From positions 165,189-229,188 of IMG/VR virus record IMGVR_UViG_3300042691_055965: a stretch of DNA of 64,000 nucleotides; one strand, given 5' to 3'. This stretch comes from a virus. Under the pieces are notes generated by a model, which was not told the DNA's origin, made no database searches, and saw nothing but the letters and a program-made list of their open reading frames with translations. Positions 18,184 to 25,928 of this stretch are shown here, piece after piece; positions within the stretch are counted from its first letter, which is position 1; each line of letters starts with the position of its first letter. A program made the translations under genes and the position numbers.

Positions 18184-20385
18184 ATGTCATACATAATCAA
18201 AACAACAAGTGGTTTAATAAATACAATTCTAACAGACGCTGCTAGGAAAAAAATATCGCAAGGAAACTTTAAGATTTCTTATTTTCAAGTAGGTGATAGT
18301 GAAGTGTGTTATGATTGTATTACAGGATTGAAACCAACCAATCTAAATGTTTTGATGCCACAATATAACGCACAAAACACAACACCGGCACCTGAAAGTA
18401 ATCGTTTACAAGTAAAGTATCCACTTTACGTAGACTCTACATCAGGAAGTACTTACGGTATACCTTTTGATTCATCATTTGTTGATAACATCTATAATAC
18501 TGCAGCACCAAGAGGATTTTTTAGTGGTAATGGTTTGACTTACAGTGCGTACACATCATCGGCATATACAATTACACCTAATTTTATTGTTGATAACACA
18601 ACTTTAAATTCAGGGACTACTTTAGTATTGTCTGCTAACACTTTAGATGTTACCGTTTCAGGAACAGTAACTCCTGGTATGATATTAAATTTATTTACAA
18701 ATAATTCTGTCACACCATTAAGTGGAAACGCACCATTATTTACTTATGTTGTTGTTGGAATAACTGGTGATACCTATTCGGCAAACACAGTTACAGTTGA
18801 AGTTGATAGACAATTACCTGACTTTTTGAATATGGGTTACACAGGAAATTCTATTGCCATTTTCTACCCATCTGGAATGACTGCTCTTTATGATTCCGTG
18901 ACACCTGCACCTTATTGGGCTACAAATGTAATTAATTTCGAAACAAATTGTGACGTATCACAAGCTGACGTTAAAATATGGAATATGAACATTCCATGGA
19001 CTGAATCGCCAGCTGGTTTATTTGTCAGTCAAAATTTGGATTACAATTCGTTCAAATCTACAGGATATACGGGTTCTAAAGAATATTTTGGTTACAATAG
19101 TGATACAGGACAAGTGGATACTGGAGGTGTTTATTTTGTGAACTCTCTTGGACAAAAAATAACGTTAAATCCATCAGATTCAAAGGCAGTTGCAATATTA
19201 CACTATACAAACCAAGCTATTGATAATTTTTATGGTGAAAAGTTCGCTCAACAAGAATATGATTCATCAAATCCGGGTGGAACAGGACAAGCAAGAAACT
19301 TTAAAATAAGTATTCCTTGGTTGATGTGGCATAAAAATTCAAATGGCACAATTGGAGAAGAATTTTTTACTGATCCAAGTGGGTTTACTTCAATTGACTT
19401 ATTTCAAGTTTATTATATCAAATCTAAAAAAGATGCGGAATTCAACAACCCTGGTATTAGATATTACTATCTTTGGGATACACATGCTAACATCGATGGA
19501 TACCCAAACAGAGTTGGTAAAGTTTTCCCTGACTTGAAAATGGTAATTTTTGATGATGATGAAATTGTTGCAGCAATGTCATATAAATCAAACAGAAGTT
19601 GGACATTACCAGCACCTAAAATAGGTACAATAATTCCAAATGCTTGTGAAGGTGTTCTTGGATTAGATGAGGGTTTATTAAGTGCTAACACACAAACCGC
19701 ATTCGTTACGTATAGATTTAATAATAGTGCTTTTACAAATTCATTACATTGTAATTATTACACTAATATTTCACCACAGTTAGTTGATCCTATTCAAACA
19801 ACCTACAATATATTTTTAAAATTTGGAAACGAATTTCCGTTTTTAGTTTCGGACGTTAGTACTATACCAACTGGATATACCGCAAATGAAATGAAAGTAT
19901 TGGTACAAAAAGTGGCATCAGGTACAACAAGACCTAATCCTACACAATGGAAAGAAATTGATGTAATGTCACAACTATCGGCAACTACTAGTAACAATTT
20001 TTTAACACTATCAGGTTTGACAGGAGCAACTATACAAATTACCAAAGATATGTATGATACTGCACCAACATACAACTTGAATAACTATATTGATTTACCA
20101 ACAGCGGCATTAAGTGGAATTACTCTTAATTTTGGGGGTGAATACTTTTTCTACGGTTCAATTCAAACGGATATTCAAGCAACAATATATGTGATGAATT
20201 ATCTATGTAATTTGGGACAAACACAGTTTTTAAGTTCAACCAATCCGACTTGGGATGGGACACCACCGTACATCACTGAAGTTGCTCTTTACAATGAAAA
20301 TAAAGAACTTATGGTTATTTCAAAGATACAATCCCCTGAAAAAAGACAGGGAATCCAACAGTATCCAGTTAAACTTGATTTTTAA
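18184..20385 (+). CDS. Large virion protein, tail/baseplate type
   Basis: The 733-aa protein opens with SYIIKTTSGLINTILTDAARKKISQG and a YFQVGDSE segment. It ends with TEVALYNENKELMVISKIQSP and a QQYPVKLDF tail. This N- and C-terminal pairing is familiar from large tail/baseplate proteins of T4-type phages of marine and Bacteroidota hosts, though I cannot name a T4 counterpart. The middle is beta-rich, with a W/Y-rich segment (IPWLMWHKNSNG). It is the last gene of the tail cluster. Confidence 0.6.
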   Translation: MSYIIKTTSGLINTILTDAARKKISQGNFKISYFQVGDSEVCYDCITGLKPTNLNVLMPQYNAQNTTPAPESNRLQVKYPLYVDSTSGSTYGIPFDSSFVDNIYNTAAPRGFFSGNGLTYSAYTSSAYTITPNFIVDNTTLNSGTTLVLSANTLDVTVSGTVTPGMILNLFTNNSVTPLSGNAPLFTYVVVGITGDTYSANTVTVEVDRQLPDFLNMGYTGNSIAIFYPSGMTALYDSVTPAPYWATNVINFETNCDVSQADVKIWNMNIPWTESPAGLFVSQNLDYNSFKSTGYTGSKEYFGYNSDTGQVDTGGVYFVNSLGQKITLNPSDSKAVAILHYTNQAIDNFYGEKFAQQEYDSSNPGGTGQARNFKISIPWLMWHKNSNGTIGEEFFTDPSGFTSIDLFQVYYIKSKKDAEFNNPGIRYYYLWDTHANIDGYPNRVGKVFPDLKMVIFDDDEIVAAMSYKSNRSWTLPAPKIGTIIPNACEGVLGLDEGLLSANTQTAFVTYRFNNSAFTNSLHCNYYTNISPQLVDPIQTTYNIFLKFGNEFPFLVSDVSTIPTGYTANEMKVLVQKVASGTTRPNPTQWKEIDVMSQLSATTSNNFLTLSGLTGATIQITKDMYDTAPTYNLNNYIDLPTAALSGITLNFGGEYFFYGSIQTDIQATIYVMNYLCNLGQTQFLSSTNPTWDGTPPYITEVALYNENKELMVISKIQSPEKRQGIQQYPVKLDF

Positions 20386-20390
20386 TCATT

Positions 20391-20996
20391 ATGGCAGAAA
20401 AAACCGATTTGAAGAATTCACCAAAAGTGTTAGGTCTTGATATTTCGACTAAAACTATAGGATGGTCTTTATTTGAAATTCAAACACAAGATTTATTAGA
20501 ATTAACACACTTTTCACCTGTAATCAAACCTAAACCTGAAGATAAAATTGAAGAACTTATATTGAAAGTTCATGCCTTTGAGGAAAAATTACAAGGTTAT
20601 AAAAATCTTGGTATTACAAAAGTGATTATAGAAGAACCATTATTAAATTCAAACAATATTTGGACAGTCGGAACATTGTTAAGATACAATTCAATGATTA
20701 CCAAATCAATTTATGATATTTTAGGGATTGTACCTAACTACATTTCTACATACAATTCAAGAAAGTTTGCTTGGCCTGATTTGGTACAAGAAAACGATAA
20801 AGGTAAAAGAGTTTTGTTTGGTGGGTTACCAAAAGATATCGACAAAAAAGAAATTGTTTGGAAAAAAGTATCAGACAAGGAGCCACAAATTACTTGGTTA
20901 TATACAAAAAATAACACACTGAAAAAAGAATGTTTCGACATGGCAGATTCTTATACTTGTGTTTTGGGGTATATGAAACAAGAAAAAATTTGGTAA
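20391..20996 (+). CDS. RuvC-like Holliday-junction resolvase/RNase H-fold nuclease
   Basis: The 201-aa protein has the four acidic positions of RuvC-type nucleases in order: LGLDISTKTIGW (first Asp, residue 16), VIIEEPL (Glu at about 80), and FDMADSYTCVLGY near the C-terminus (two Asp). The length fits RuvC and its phage relatives. It would resolve recombination junctions before packaging, and the downstream primase and gp46/47 genes fit this. An 83-nt gap with no clear promoter separates it from the next gene. Confidence 0.8.
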   Translation: MAEKTDLKNSPKVLGLDISTKTIGWSLFEIQTQDLLELTHFSPVIKPKPEDKIEELILKVHAFEEKLQGYKNLGITKVIIEEPLLNSNNIWTVGTLLRYNSMITKSIYDILGIVPNYISTYNSRKFAWPDLVQENDKGKRVLFGGLPKDIDKKEIVWKKVSDKEPQITWLYTKNNTLKKECFDMADSYTCVLGYMKQEKIW

Positions 20997-21079
20997 TATC
21001 ATCATAATAAACGATAACTAAAAATATCGTATAAATCCCCGATAATTGACATTTCATTCATAATTCTTATTTTTTATGT

Positions 21080-22018
21080 ATGAAAGAAGATTCACTGTTA
21101 ATTGATTTAATTGAAACCATTTTTGGTGAACCAAAAAGTGTGAACGAGTACAGTGGACAAATTTCAGTAGATTGCCCTGTTTGTTCATATGAAATCAAAG
21201 GATTAAGTAAAACTGATGGTAAGGGTAATCTAGAAATTAACTACCAACAACACGTTTATAAATGTTGGGCATGTGCAGAAACACATGGAACACATGGACA
21301 TTTAGGAAAATTAATCGATCAGTTTGGTTCAAAAAAAGATAAAAAAACATACAAGTTAATTCGTCCTGACAAGTTTGAAAAGAAAGAAAAAGTCTACAAG
21401 AAATTAGAACTACCAAAAGAATACAAAAAGTTTGAAGATATTCATCCCGTTCATATTCCAAGAAAAGAGGCTTTTAATTATTTGAAAAAAAGAGGAATCA
21501 CACAAGAAATTATAGATAAGTATAATATTGGACTTTGTGTTGAAGGTGATTATGCTGGAAGAATAATTGTACCATCATATAATAAAAAAGGTGAATTAAA
21601 TTTTTTTGTTTCAAGATCTTGGAACCCAAAATCAAAGTTGAAATATAAAAATCCTGAAGCGGCAAAAGACTTTTTGATTTTCAATGAAAGTCACATAGAT
21701 TGGAAAAAAGACATTTATCTTGTAGAAGGGGTGTTTGATTCATTTTTCTTAGATAACTCAATTGCGTTGTTAGGTAAATACGTAAATGATAATTTATGGG
21801 AAAAACTGTATTCAAAAGCAAAAAAAAATATAATAGTGTGTCTTGATGGTGATGCGTTTGAAGATGCTAAAAATATATATCAAAAATTAAATGGGGGTAC
21901 TTTGTACAATAGAGTAAAACTTGCTAAACTACCGAAAGACAAGGATGTTTGCGATTTGAAAGGTGAAATAAACCAATACATATTGGAAGAAAAAGATGAA
22001 TTTAAAATTAATTGCTGA
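21080..22018 (+). CDS. DNA primase (zinc finger plus TOPRIM)
   Basis: The 312-aa protein has an N-terminal zinc-binding pair, CPVC (residues 32-35) and CWAC (62-65). A helical linker follows, then a TOPRIM domain: LVEGVFD at about residue 214 with the catalytic Glu, and CLDGDAF at about 253 with the DxD. The size is close to T4 gp61 primase. It makes RNA primers for lagging-strand synthesis, presumably with a helicase encoded outside the window. The 3' end overlaps the RecB-type nuclease gene by 23 nt. Confidence 0.85.
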   Translation: MKEDSLLIDLIETIFGEPKSVNEYSGQISVDCPVCSYEIKGLSKTDGKGNLEINYQQHVYKCWACAETHGTHGHLGKLIDQFGSKKDKKTYKLIRPDKFEKKEKVYKKLELPKEYKKFEDIHPVHIPRKEAFNYLKKRGITQEIIDKYNIGLCVEGDYAGRIIVPSYNKKGELNFFVSRSWNPKSKLKYKNPEAAKDFLIFNESHIDWKKDIYLVEGVFDSFFLDNSIALLGKYVNDNLWEKLYSKAKKNIIVCLDGDAFEDAKNIYQKLNGGTLYNRVKLAKLPKDKDVCDLKGEINQYILEEKDEFKINC

Positions 22019-22853
22019 AGAAATAAGAAATATACTATTTGAAAAACAAAAAGAGTTTCAATTAACTTTCGAAGAAGACAAACATAAATATACTATGGTT
22101 GATTCGAAAGGGAAAATACGTGACGATTTTCCGTCTGTGTCAAAAGTAATGAAACTTTTCTATGATGAATTTCCAACAGAGGAGGCGGCATATAATAAAG
22201 CGAAAGGTGATCCATATGAAGCGGAAAGATTAATGGAAGAATGGGCTCTTGCGGGTAAGAATTCAACAAATATGGGAAGTAGGGTTCACTATGAATTAGA
22301 AATTGAAACCTTAAAAAGGTTCAAATTAAATAAAGAAGTTAGACAACCTTTATATGAATGTGATTTGGAACTTTTGATGAAGGGAGATAAAATGATTAAA
22401 GCGGGTAAAAAATATTTGGATTTGATGGAAGAACGAGGTGCGGTATTACTTGATACTGAAACAGTTTTAGGACACCCTGAATTAGGGTATACAGGACAAC
22501 CCGACAAAAATTGGTTGATGTTTAATAAAAACAGAACCGGATTTGGTATAGTAACAACGGATTGGAAAACAAATAAGAAAAAAAACTTTGAAAAAAACGG
22601 GTTCACAAAACCAATGAAAAATCCTTTTGAATACTTACCAAATAATGCACTTGGACACTATAATACTCAATTACCTTTCTATGGAAAATTATTACTTAAA
22701 ATGTTAGAAGGTACAAAATATGAAGGTATTAGTTACTATGGTTGTGTCATTGTACACTTAGATGAAGAAACCAATTTTACTGAACACAGAGTATCAAGGG
22801 ATGTGATTGATACAATTTTGAAAATGGACATGAGTAAGTACTTGAAATTATAA
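21996..22853 (+). CDS. PD-(D/E)XK (RecB/Cas4-type) nuclease
   Basis: The 285-aa protein shows the RecB-family order: SRVHYELE (His near residue 93), a TETVLGHPELGYTGQPD block with the GxxD Asp, VTTDWKTNKKK (D-x-K catalytic pair) and YNTQLPFYGKLL (QxxxY motif). Such nucleases process DNA ends. The first 16 residues (MNLKLIAEEIRNILFE) resemble the I/L-x-E leaders of other proteins here, but may be ordinary sequence. Confidence 0.75.
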   Translation: MNLKLIAEEIRNILFEKQKEFQLTFEEDKHKYTMVDSKGKIRDDFPSVSKVMKLFYDEFPTEEAAYNKAKGDPYEAERLMEEWALAGKNSTNMGSRVHYELEIETLKRFKLNKEVRQPLYECDLELLMKGDKMIKAGKKYLDLMEERGAVLLDTETVLGHPELGYTGQPDKNWLMFNKNRTGFGIVTTDWKTNKKKNFEKNGFTKPMKNPFEYLPNNALGHYNTQLPFYGKLLLKMLEGTKYEGISYYGCVIVHLDEETNFTEHRVSRDVIDTILKMDMSKYLKL

Positions 22854-22875
22854 ATAAAATAAATTATATTGAATT

Positions 22876-22965
22876 ATGGAATCGGAAATTGAATTTGCAT
22901 GGTGGTATAATACCACATGGGATAAACAAATTGGAAAAATAAAAGTTAATTATATATTAAAATGA
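22876..22965 (+). CDS. Very small hypothetical protein (29 aa)
   Basis: ATG 22876 opens a 29-codon frame (MESEIEFAWWYNTTW...) whose stop overlaps the next ATG (AATGA at 22961-22965). The ATGA coupling and the 22-nt distance from the upstream gene support a real small gene. No family is recognised. Confidence 0.45.
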   Translation: MESEIEFAWWYNTTWDKQIGKIKVNYILK

Positions 22966-23210
22966 AAATTTACATGACAAAAACTTATGAGGTTTATGAA
23001 TCATATGGACCTTTAGAAGTTAATTTAGAAGACTATCCTGAATTAGAAGGAAAAACAGAAGAAGATGTATTGGAATACTTAAACAGTATTATGTATGAAG
23101 AAAACATTAAGAATGGGAGTGAAGACACATTGGTTGATGAGTTTCAGTTTAATACTGAAATGATAAAACAAAAATATACTAACGAAGAAGAAGAAATCGT
23201 TAAATTTTAA
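22962..23210 (+). CDS. Small acidic hypothetical protein
   Basis: The 82-aa protein is strongly acidic, with several Glu clusters and a helical centre (EEDVLEYLNSIMYEEN). No family is recognised. It is followed after two bases by a zinc-ribbon gene. Confidence 0.6.
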   Translation: MKIYMTKTYEVYESYGPLEVNLEDYPELEGKTEEDVLEYLNSIMYEENIKNGSEDTLVDEFQFNTEMIKQKYTNEEEEIVKF

Positions 23211-23212
23211 TT

Positions 23213-23428
23213 ATGGATGAAATTATAAAACCTAAAATAGATTTAAGACAACAACCAACTGTTGAATGTGAAGGTTGTAAGTCTATCTTTTTCAAAGAAG
23301 TTGTAATTTTGAAAAAAGTATCAAAAATCCTAACAGGTGGTGGCGAAGATACAATTGTACCATTCCCAACATATTCATGTTCAGAATGTGGACATATCAA
23401 TGAAGATTTTAAAATATTTAACAAGTAA
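23213..23428 (+). CDS. Small zinc-ribbon protein
   Basis: The 71-aa protein has two CxxC knuckles, CEGC (residues 19-22) and CSEC (about 58-61), separated by 35 residues. This is the arrangement of a zinc ribbon. It ends in GHINEDFKIFNK. Such small ribbons often bind nucleic acid or act as transcription-associated factors; no specific role can be read. The stop overlaps the next start (TAATG). Confidence 0.6.
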   Translation: MDEIIKPKIDLRQQPTVECEGCKSIFFKEVVILKKVSKILTGGGEDTIVPFPTYSCSECGHINEDFKIFNK

Positions 23429-23574
23429 TGAATTTTGGAAAACTAACCATATCAGAAATTTATCCACATTTAAAACTGATTGCGGATATGTACGGATTCA
23501 GGTTAAACAGGGTTAAGGAATTTGATATGGTAAGGAAAATATTCATTAACCAATTTTATTGGAACACATTATGA
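23428..23574 (+). CDS. Small hypothetical protein (48 aa)
   Basis: ATG 23428 overlaps the zinc-ribbon stop, and the stop TGA 23572-23574 overlaps the next ATG 23571. The product is basic and amphipathic (ISEIYPHLKLIADMYGFRLNRVKEF). Coupling at both ends argues for a real gene. The family is unknown. Confidence 0.55.
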   Translation: MNFGKLTISEIYPHLKLIADMYGFRLNRVKEFDMVRKIFINQFYWNTL

Positions 23575-23810
23575 CACACAAAGAATTTTATATTTGGTTA
23601 GAAGGATATCTTTATGGTAAACTTGAAAATAAACATATAGACATTTCACCTATTGTTGAAAAAATGGGACAAGTTAAAGACGAAACAAAATTTGGTATTG
23701 CTGAACCATACAGAGTACCTATACCTGTAAATCCATTCCCAATACAGGACAACCCATACAAACCACCTTATGAAATATATTGTGGAAACAAAAATAAATT
23801 AGATGATTAA
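23571..23810 (+). CDS. Small hypothetical phage protein
   Basis: The 79-aa protein starts at ATG 23571 (MTHKEFYIWLEGYLYG), coupled to the upstream stop; an in-frame TTG at 23559 is less likely. The N-terminal EFYIWLEGYL segment followed by a Pro-rich C-terminus (VPIPVNPFPIQDNPYKPP) is a layout seen in small T4-type phage proteins. The 3' end overlaps the gp47-type gene by 8 nt. Confidence 0.6.
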   Translation: MTHKEFYIWLEGYLYGKLENKHIDISPIVEKMGQVKDETKFGIAEPYRVPIPVNPFPIQDNPYKPPYEIYCGNKNKLDD

Positions 23811-24582
23811 AAAACTTATACACTTTTCTGACTTACACATTCGTCTTTATAAAGATCACGACTTGTACAAGTCAATCTTAGAGACTGCAATCAACCAATG
23901 GAAAGAAATAAACCCTGATAGGATTGTATTTACGGGAGATTTGGTTCATTCTAAAAACCAAATGACTCCTGAACTAATTGAAATGGTTAGATGGTTACTT
24001 TTGGAATGTTCTTTTATTGCAAAAACAATCATTATACCGGGTAACCACGATTTTCTTGTAAATAATGTTGAAAGGTTAGACGCACTTACACCTGTCATAA
24101 GTTCGTTAAATAATGAAAACATAGTTTATTACAAAGACAGAGGGGTATATGAAGATGATAATATCAGTTGGTGTGTTTATTCACAATACCAAGGTAATGT
24201 ACCACCTGACTTAAACGATGCAAAAGGTATAAAAGTTGGGTTGTTTCATGGACCGATTCAGGGAATGAAAACGGATTTGGGGTTCGATTTTGGTGAAGAA
24301 GCGTATGATGTTGAAAAGTTCAACGGACTTGATATCGTATTATGTGGTGATATTCACAAAAGACAAGAGTTTAAATTCAAAACAGGAAAAGGTTATATGA
24401 TTGGTAGTCCAATTCAACAGAATATTGGGGAAAGTATCAGAAATCATGGTTTTGGAACTTACGATTTTGAAACCAAACAATATACATATACTGATTTGGA
24501 AAATCCAAAACCTTTTTTAAAGTTCACAATAAATAGTTTTGAAGACATAGAAAATGGAGCTGAACTTCTCAAAAATCTTTGA
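23803..24582 (+). CDS. Recombination nuclease subunit (T4 gp47/SbcD/Mre11 type)
   Basis: The 259-aa protein has the metallophosphoesterase motif series: HFSDLHI (residues 7-13), FTGDLVH (about 44-50), IPGNHDFL (about 76-83), then FHGP and LCGDIHKRQ with its terminal metal-binding His. A IGSPIQQNIGE segment is typical of SbcD/gp47. With the gp46-type ATPase downstream it should form the exonuclease that resects ends for recombination-dependent replication. Three genes lie between the two subunits. Confidence 0.88.
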   Translation: MIKKLIHFSDLHIRLYKDHDLYKSILETAINQWKEINPDRIVFTGDLVHSKNQMTPELIEMVRWLLLECSFIAKTIIIPGNHDFLVNNVERLDALTPVISSLNNENIVYYKDRGVYEDDNISWCVYSQYQGNVPPDLNDAKGIKVGLFHGPIQGMKTDLGFDFGEEAYDVEKFNGLDIVLCGDIHKRQEFKFKTGKGYMIGSPIQQNIGESIRNHGFGTYDFETKQYTYTDLENPKPFLKFTINSFEDIENGAELLKNL

Positions 24583-25246
24583 TAAAAAAATAATGCAGGC
24601 GGTGTCTGCATTTTGTAAATTAAATAAAATCGAAGATTATGAAATGTTTGTAAAAAAATGTTTTACAGATGGGTTCAATATTGAAAAGTACGGGCTTTTG
24701 GGAAAACCACTTAATGAAGGTGAAAAAGACTTAAAAATAGACGGGATTCGAGAAAAATGGGTGGAAAAGGAGGTAATTATTGAAAAACGAGTGGAAATTC
24801 CTGTTGAAGTAATAAAAGAAGTTGAAAAAATAATTGAAGTACCAGTTGAAGTTGTGAAAGAAATAGTAATAGAAAAAGAGGTAATAAAAGAAGTTCCTGT
24901 TGAAAAAATTGTCACAAAAATAGAGTATGTAAGTGACAAAAGTACCGAAGAAGAACTAATCAATAAGTTGAATAGTTTACAAGATGAAATGTCTAAAAAA
25001 GATGAAAAGTTAGACGAATTTAGACGTACTTTAGACATTTCTAGACAAACTTTAGCTGAACAATCAAATAATGAAAAGACAAACCTCCTTCAACAAACTA
25101 TACAAAATTTGAATAATGAAATAAGGGAATTAAAAAAAATAAATAAAGAATTAGAAAAAAAATTGTTAGAAACCCCAAGTCAACCTGGCGACATTTCCGC
25201 CAAGTTCTATGGTAGTTCTAACCTAAACGATGATATATACAAATAA
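24554..25246 (+). CDS. Coiled-coil protein with Val/Glu repeat, between gp47 and gp46
   Basis: The 230-aa protein has a helical N-terminus (about 1-70). Residues 75-125 are a repeat of V-E-[IV]-P-V-E-V-[IV]-K-E type, with at least four units. A long coiled coil follows (130-212), then a short tail. ATG 24554 overlaps the gp47 gene by 29 nt. The position between two subunits of a coiled-coil complex is suggestive of a partner, but no function is known to me. Confidence 0.6.
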   Translation: MELNFSKIFDKKIMQAVSAFCKLNKIEDYEMFVKKCFTDGFNIEKYGLLGKPLNEGEKDLKIDGIREKWVEKEVIIEKRVEIPVEVIKEVEKIIEVPVEVVKEIVIEKEVIKEVPVEKIVTKIEYVSDKSTEEELINKLNSLQDEMSKKDEKLDEFRRTLDISRQTLAEQSNNEKTNLLQQTIQNLNNEIRELKKINKELEKKLLETPSQPGDISAKFYGSSNLNDDIYK

Positions 25247-25247
25247 T

Positions 25248-25643
25248 ATGAATTTAGTAATTTGGGCAATGGTTGCCTACGGAATGACAAACATTTTAGT
25301 TTATGGATCTATTTTTAGTGGTTTAAGAAACGGAATACATAAATGGGGTAATGATGAATATTTACGATTTAATTTTTTAGGTAAATTTTTATCGGGATTG
25401 ATTGGGTGTGTATTATGTACAAGCACTTGGGTTGGGTTTTTTCTATCCATGGCTTATTTTTCACCAAATGTTGAAATAATTGGACTTAATAAAATATTAT
25501 CTGTATTCTTTGATGGTATGTTATCTGCTGGATTTGTGTGGGCAATAAATTCGGTTATTGAGTGGTTTGAAGAAAATCGACCATCAAATCAACCAATAAT
25601 TTTACCACCATCAAAAGATATACAAGGAAAAGAAAACGACTAA
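25248..25643 (+). CDS. Small membrane protein with Cys motif
   Basis: The 131-aa protein starts at ATG 25248, one base after the upstream stop; an in-frame ATG at 25230 lies inside the previous gene. Three hydrophobic segments are visible at about residues 3-24, 45-68 and 80-103, with GCVLCTSTWVGFF in the second. This motif occurs in small inner-membrane proteins of phages and resembles DUF1360-like proteins. The function is unknown. Confidence 0.6.
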   Translation: MNLVIWAMVAYGMTNILVYGSIFSGLRNGIHKWGNDEYLRFNFLGKFLSGLIGCVLCTSTWVGFFLSMAYFSPNVEIIGLNKILSVFFDGMLSAGFVWAINSVIEWFEENRPSNQPIILPPSKDIQGKEND

Positions 25644-25654
25644 TAATTTATAAA

Positions 25655-25909
25655 ATGGGAAAAAAGGCAAAAGAACACAGAAAAAGAGTGGCAAAAAGAA
25701 ATGCTAACATTAAACAACAAGAAAAGTATATTCAAAAGGTTTGGCAAGAAGCGTTTGAAAAACAAATGGAAGTGTTAAAAGAAAAGTTCGAAACCATGTC
25801 TGGTGACACTATGGAAGAACTTGTAGGATTATTAGAAGATGAGGAACATTTACAACAAGAAAACCAACAAGAAGAATCCGAGTCAGTTGAACCTGTTCAA
25901 GGAGAGTAA
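25655..25909 (+). CDS. Small charged helical protein
   Basis: The 84-aa protein has a very basic N-terminus (GKKAKEHRKRVAKRN), a helical middle and a very acidic C-terminus (EEHLQQENQQEESESVEP). No family is recognised. It ends 19 nt before the chosen start of the gp46-type gene. Confidence 0.6.
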   Translation: MGKKAKEHRKRVAKRNANIKQQEKYIQKVWQEAFEKQMEVLKEKFETMSGDTMEELVGLLEDEEHLQQENQQEESESVEPVQGE

Positions 25910-25928
25910 ACCATTTAATTTTAATAAA

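Noticed and set aside
21011-21030. Regulatory hairpin in the 83-nt gap before the primase gene
   Set aside because: A 6-bp ACGATA/TATCGT pair is weak, lacks a T run and matches no promoter rule seen elsewhere here. The gap otherwise shows nothing.
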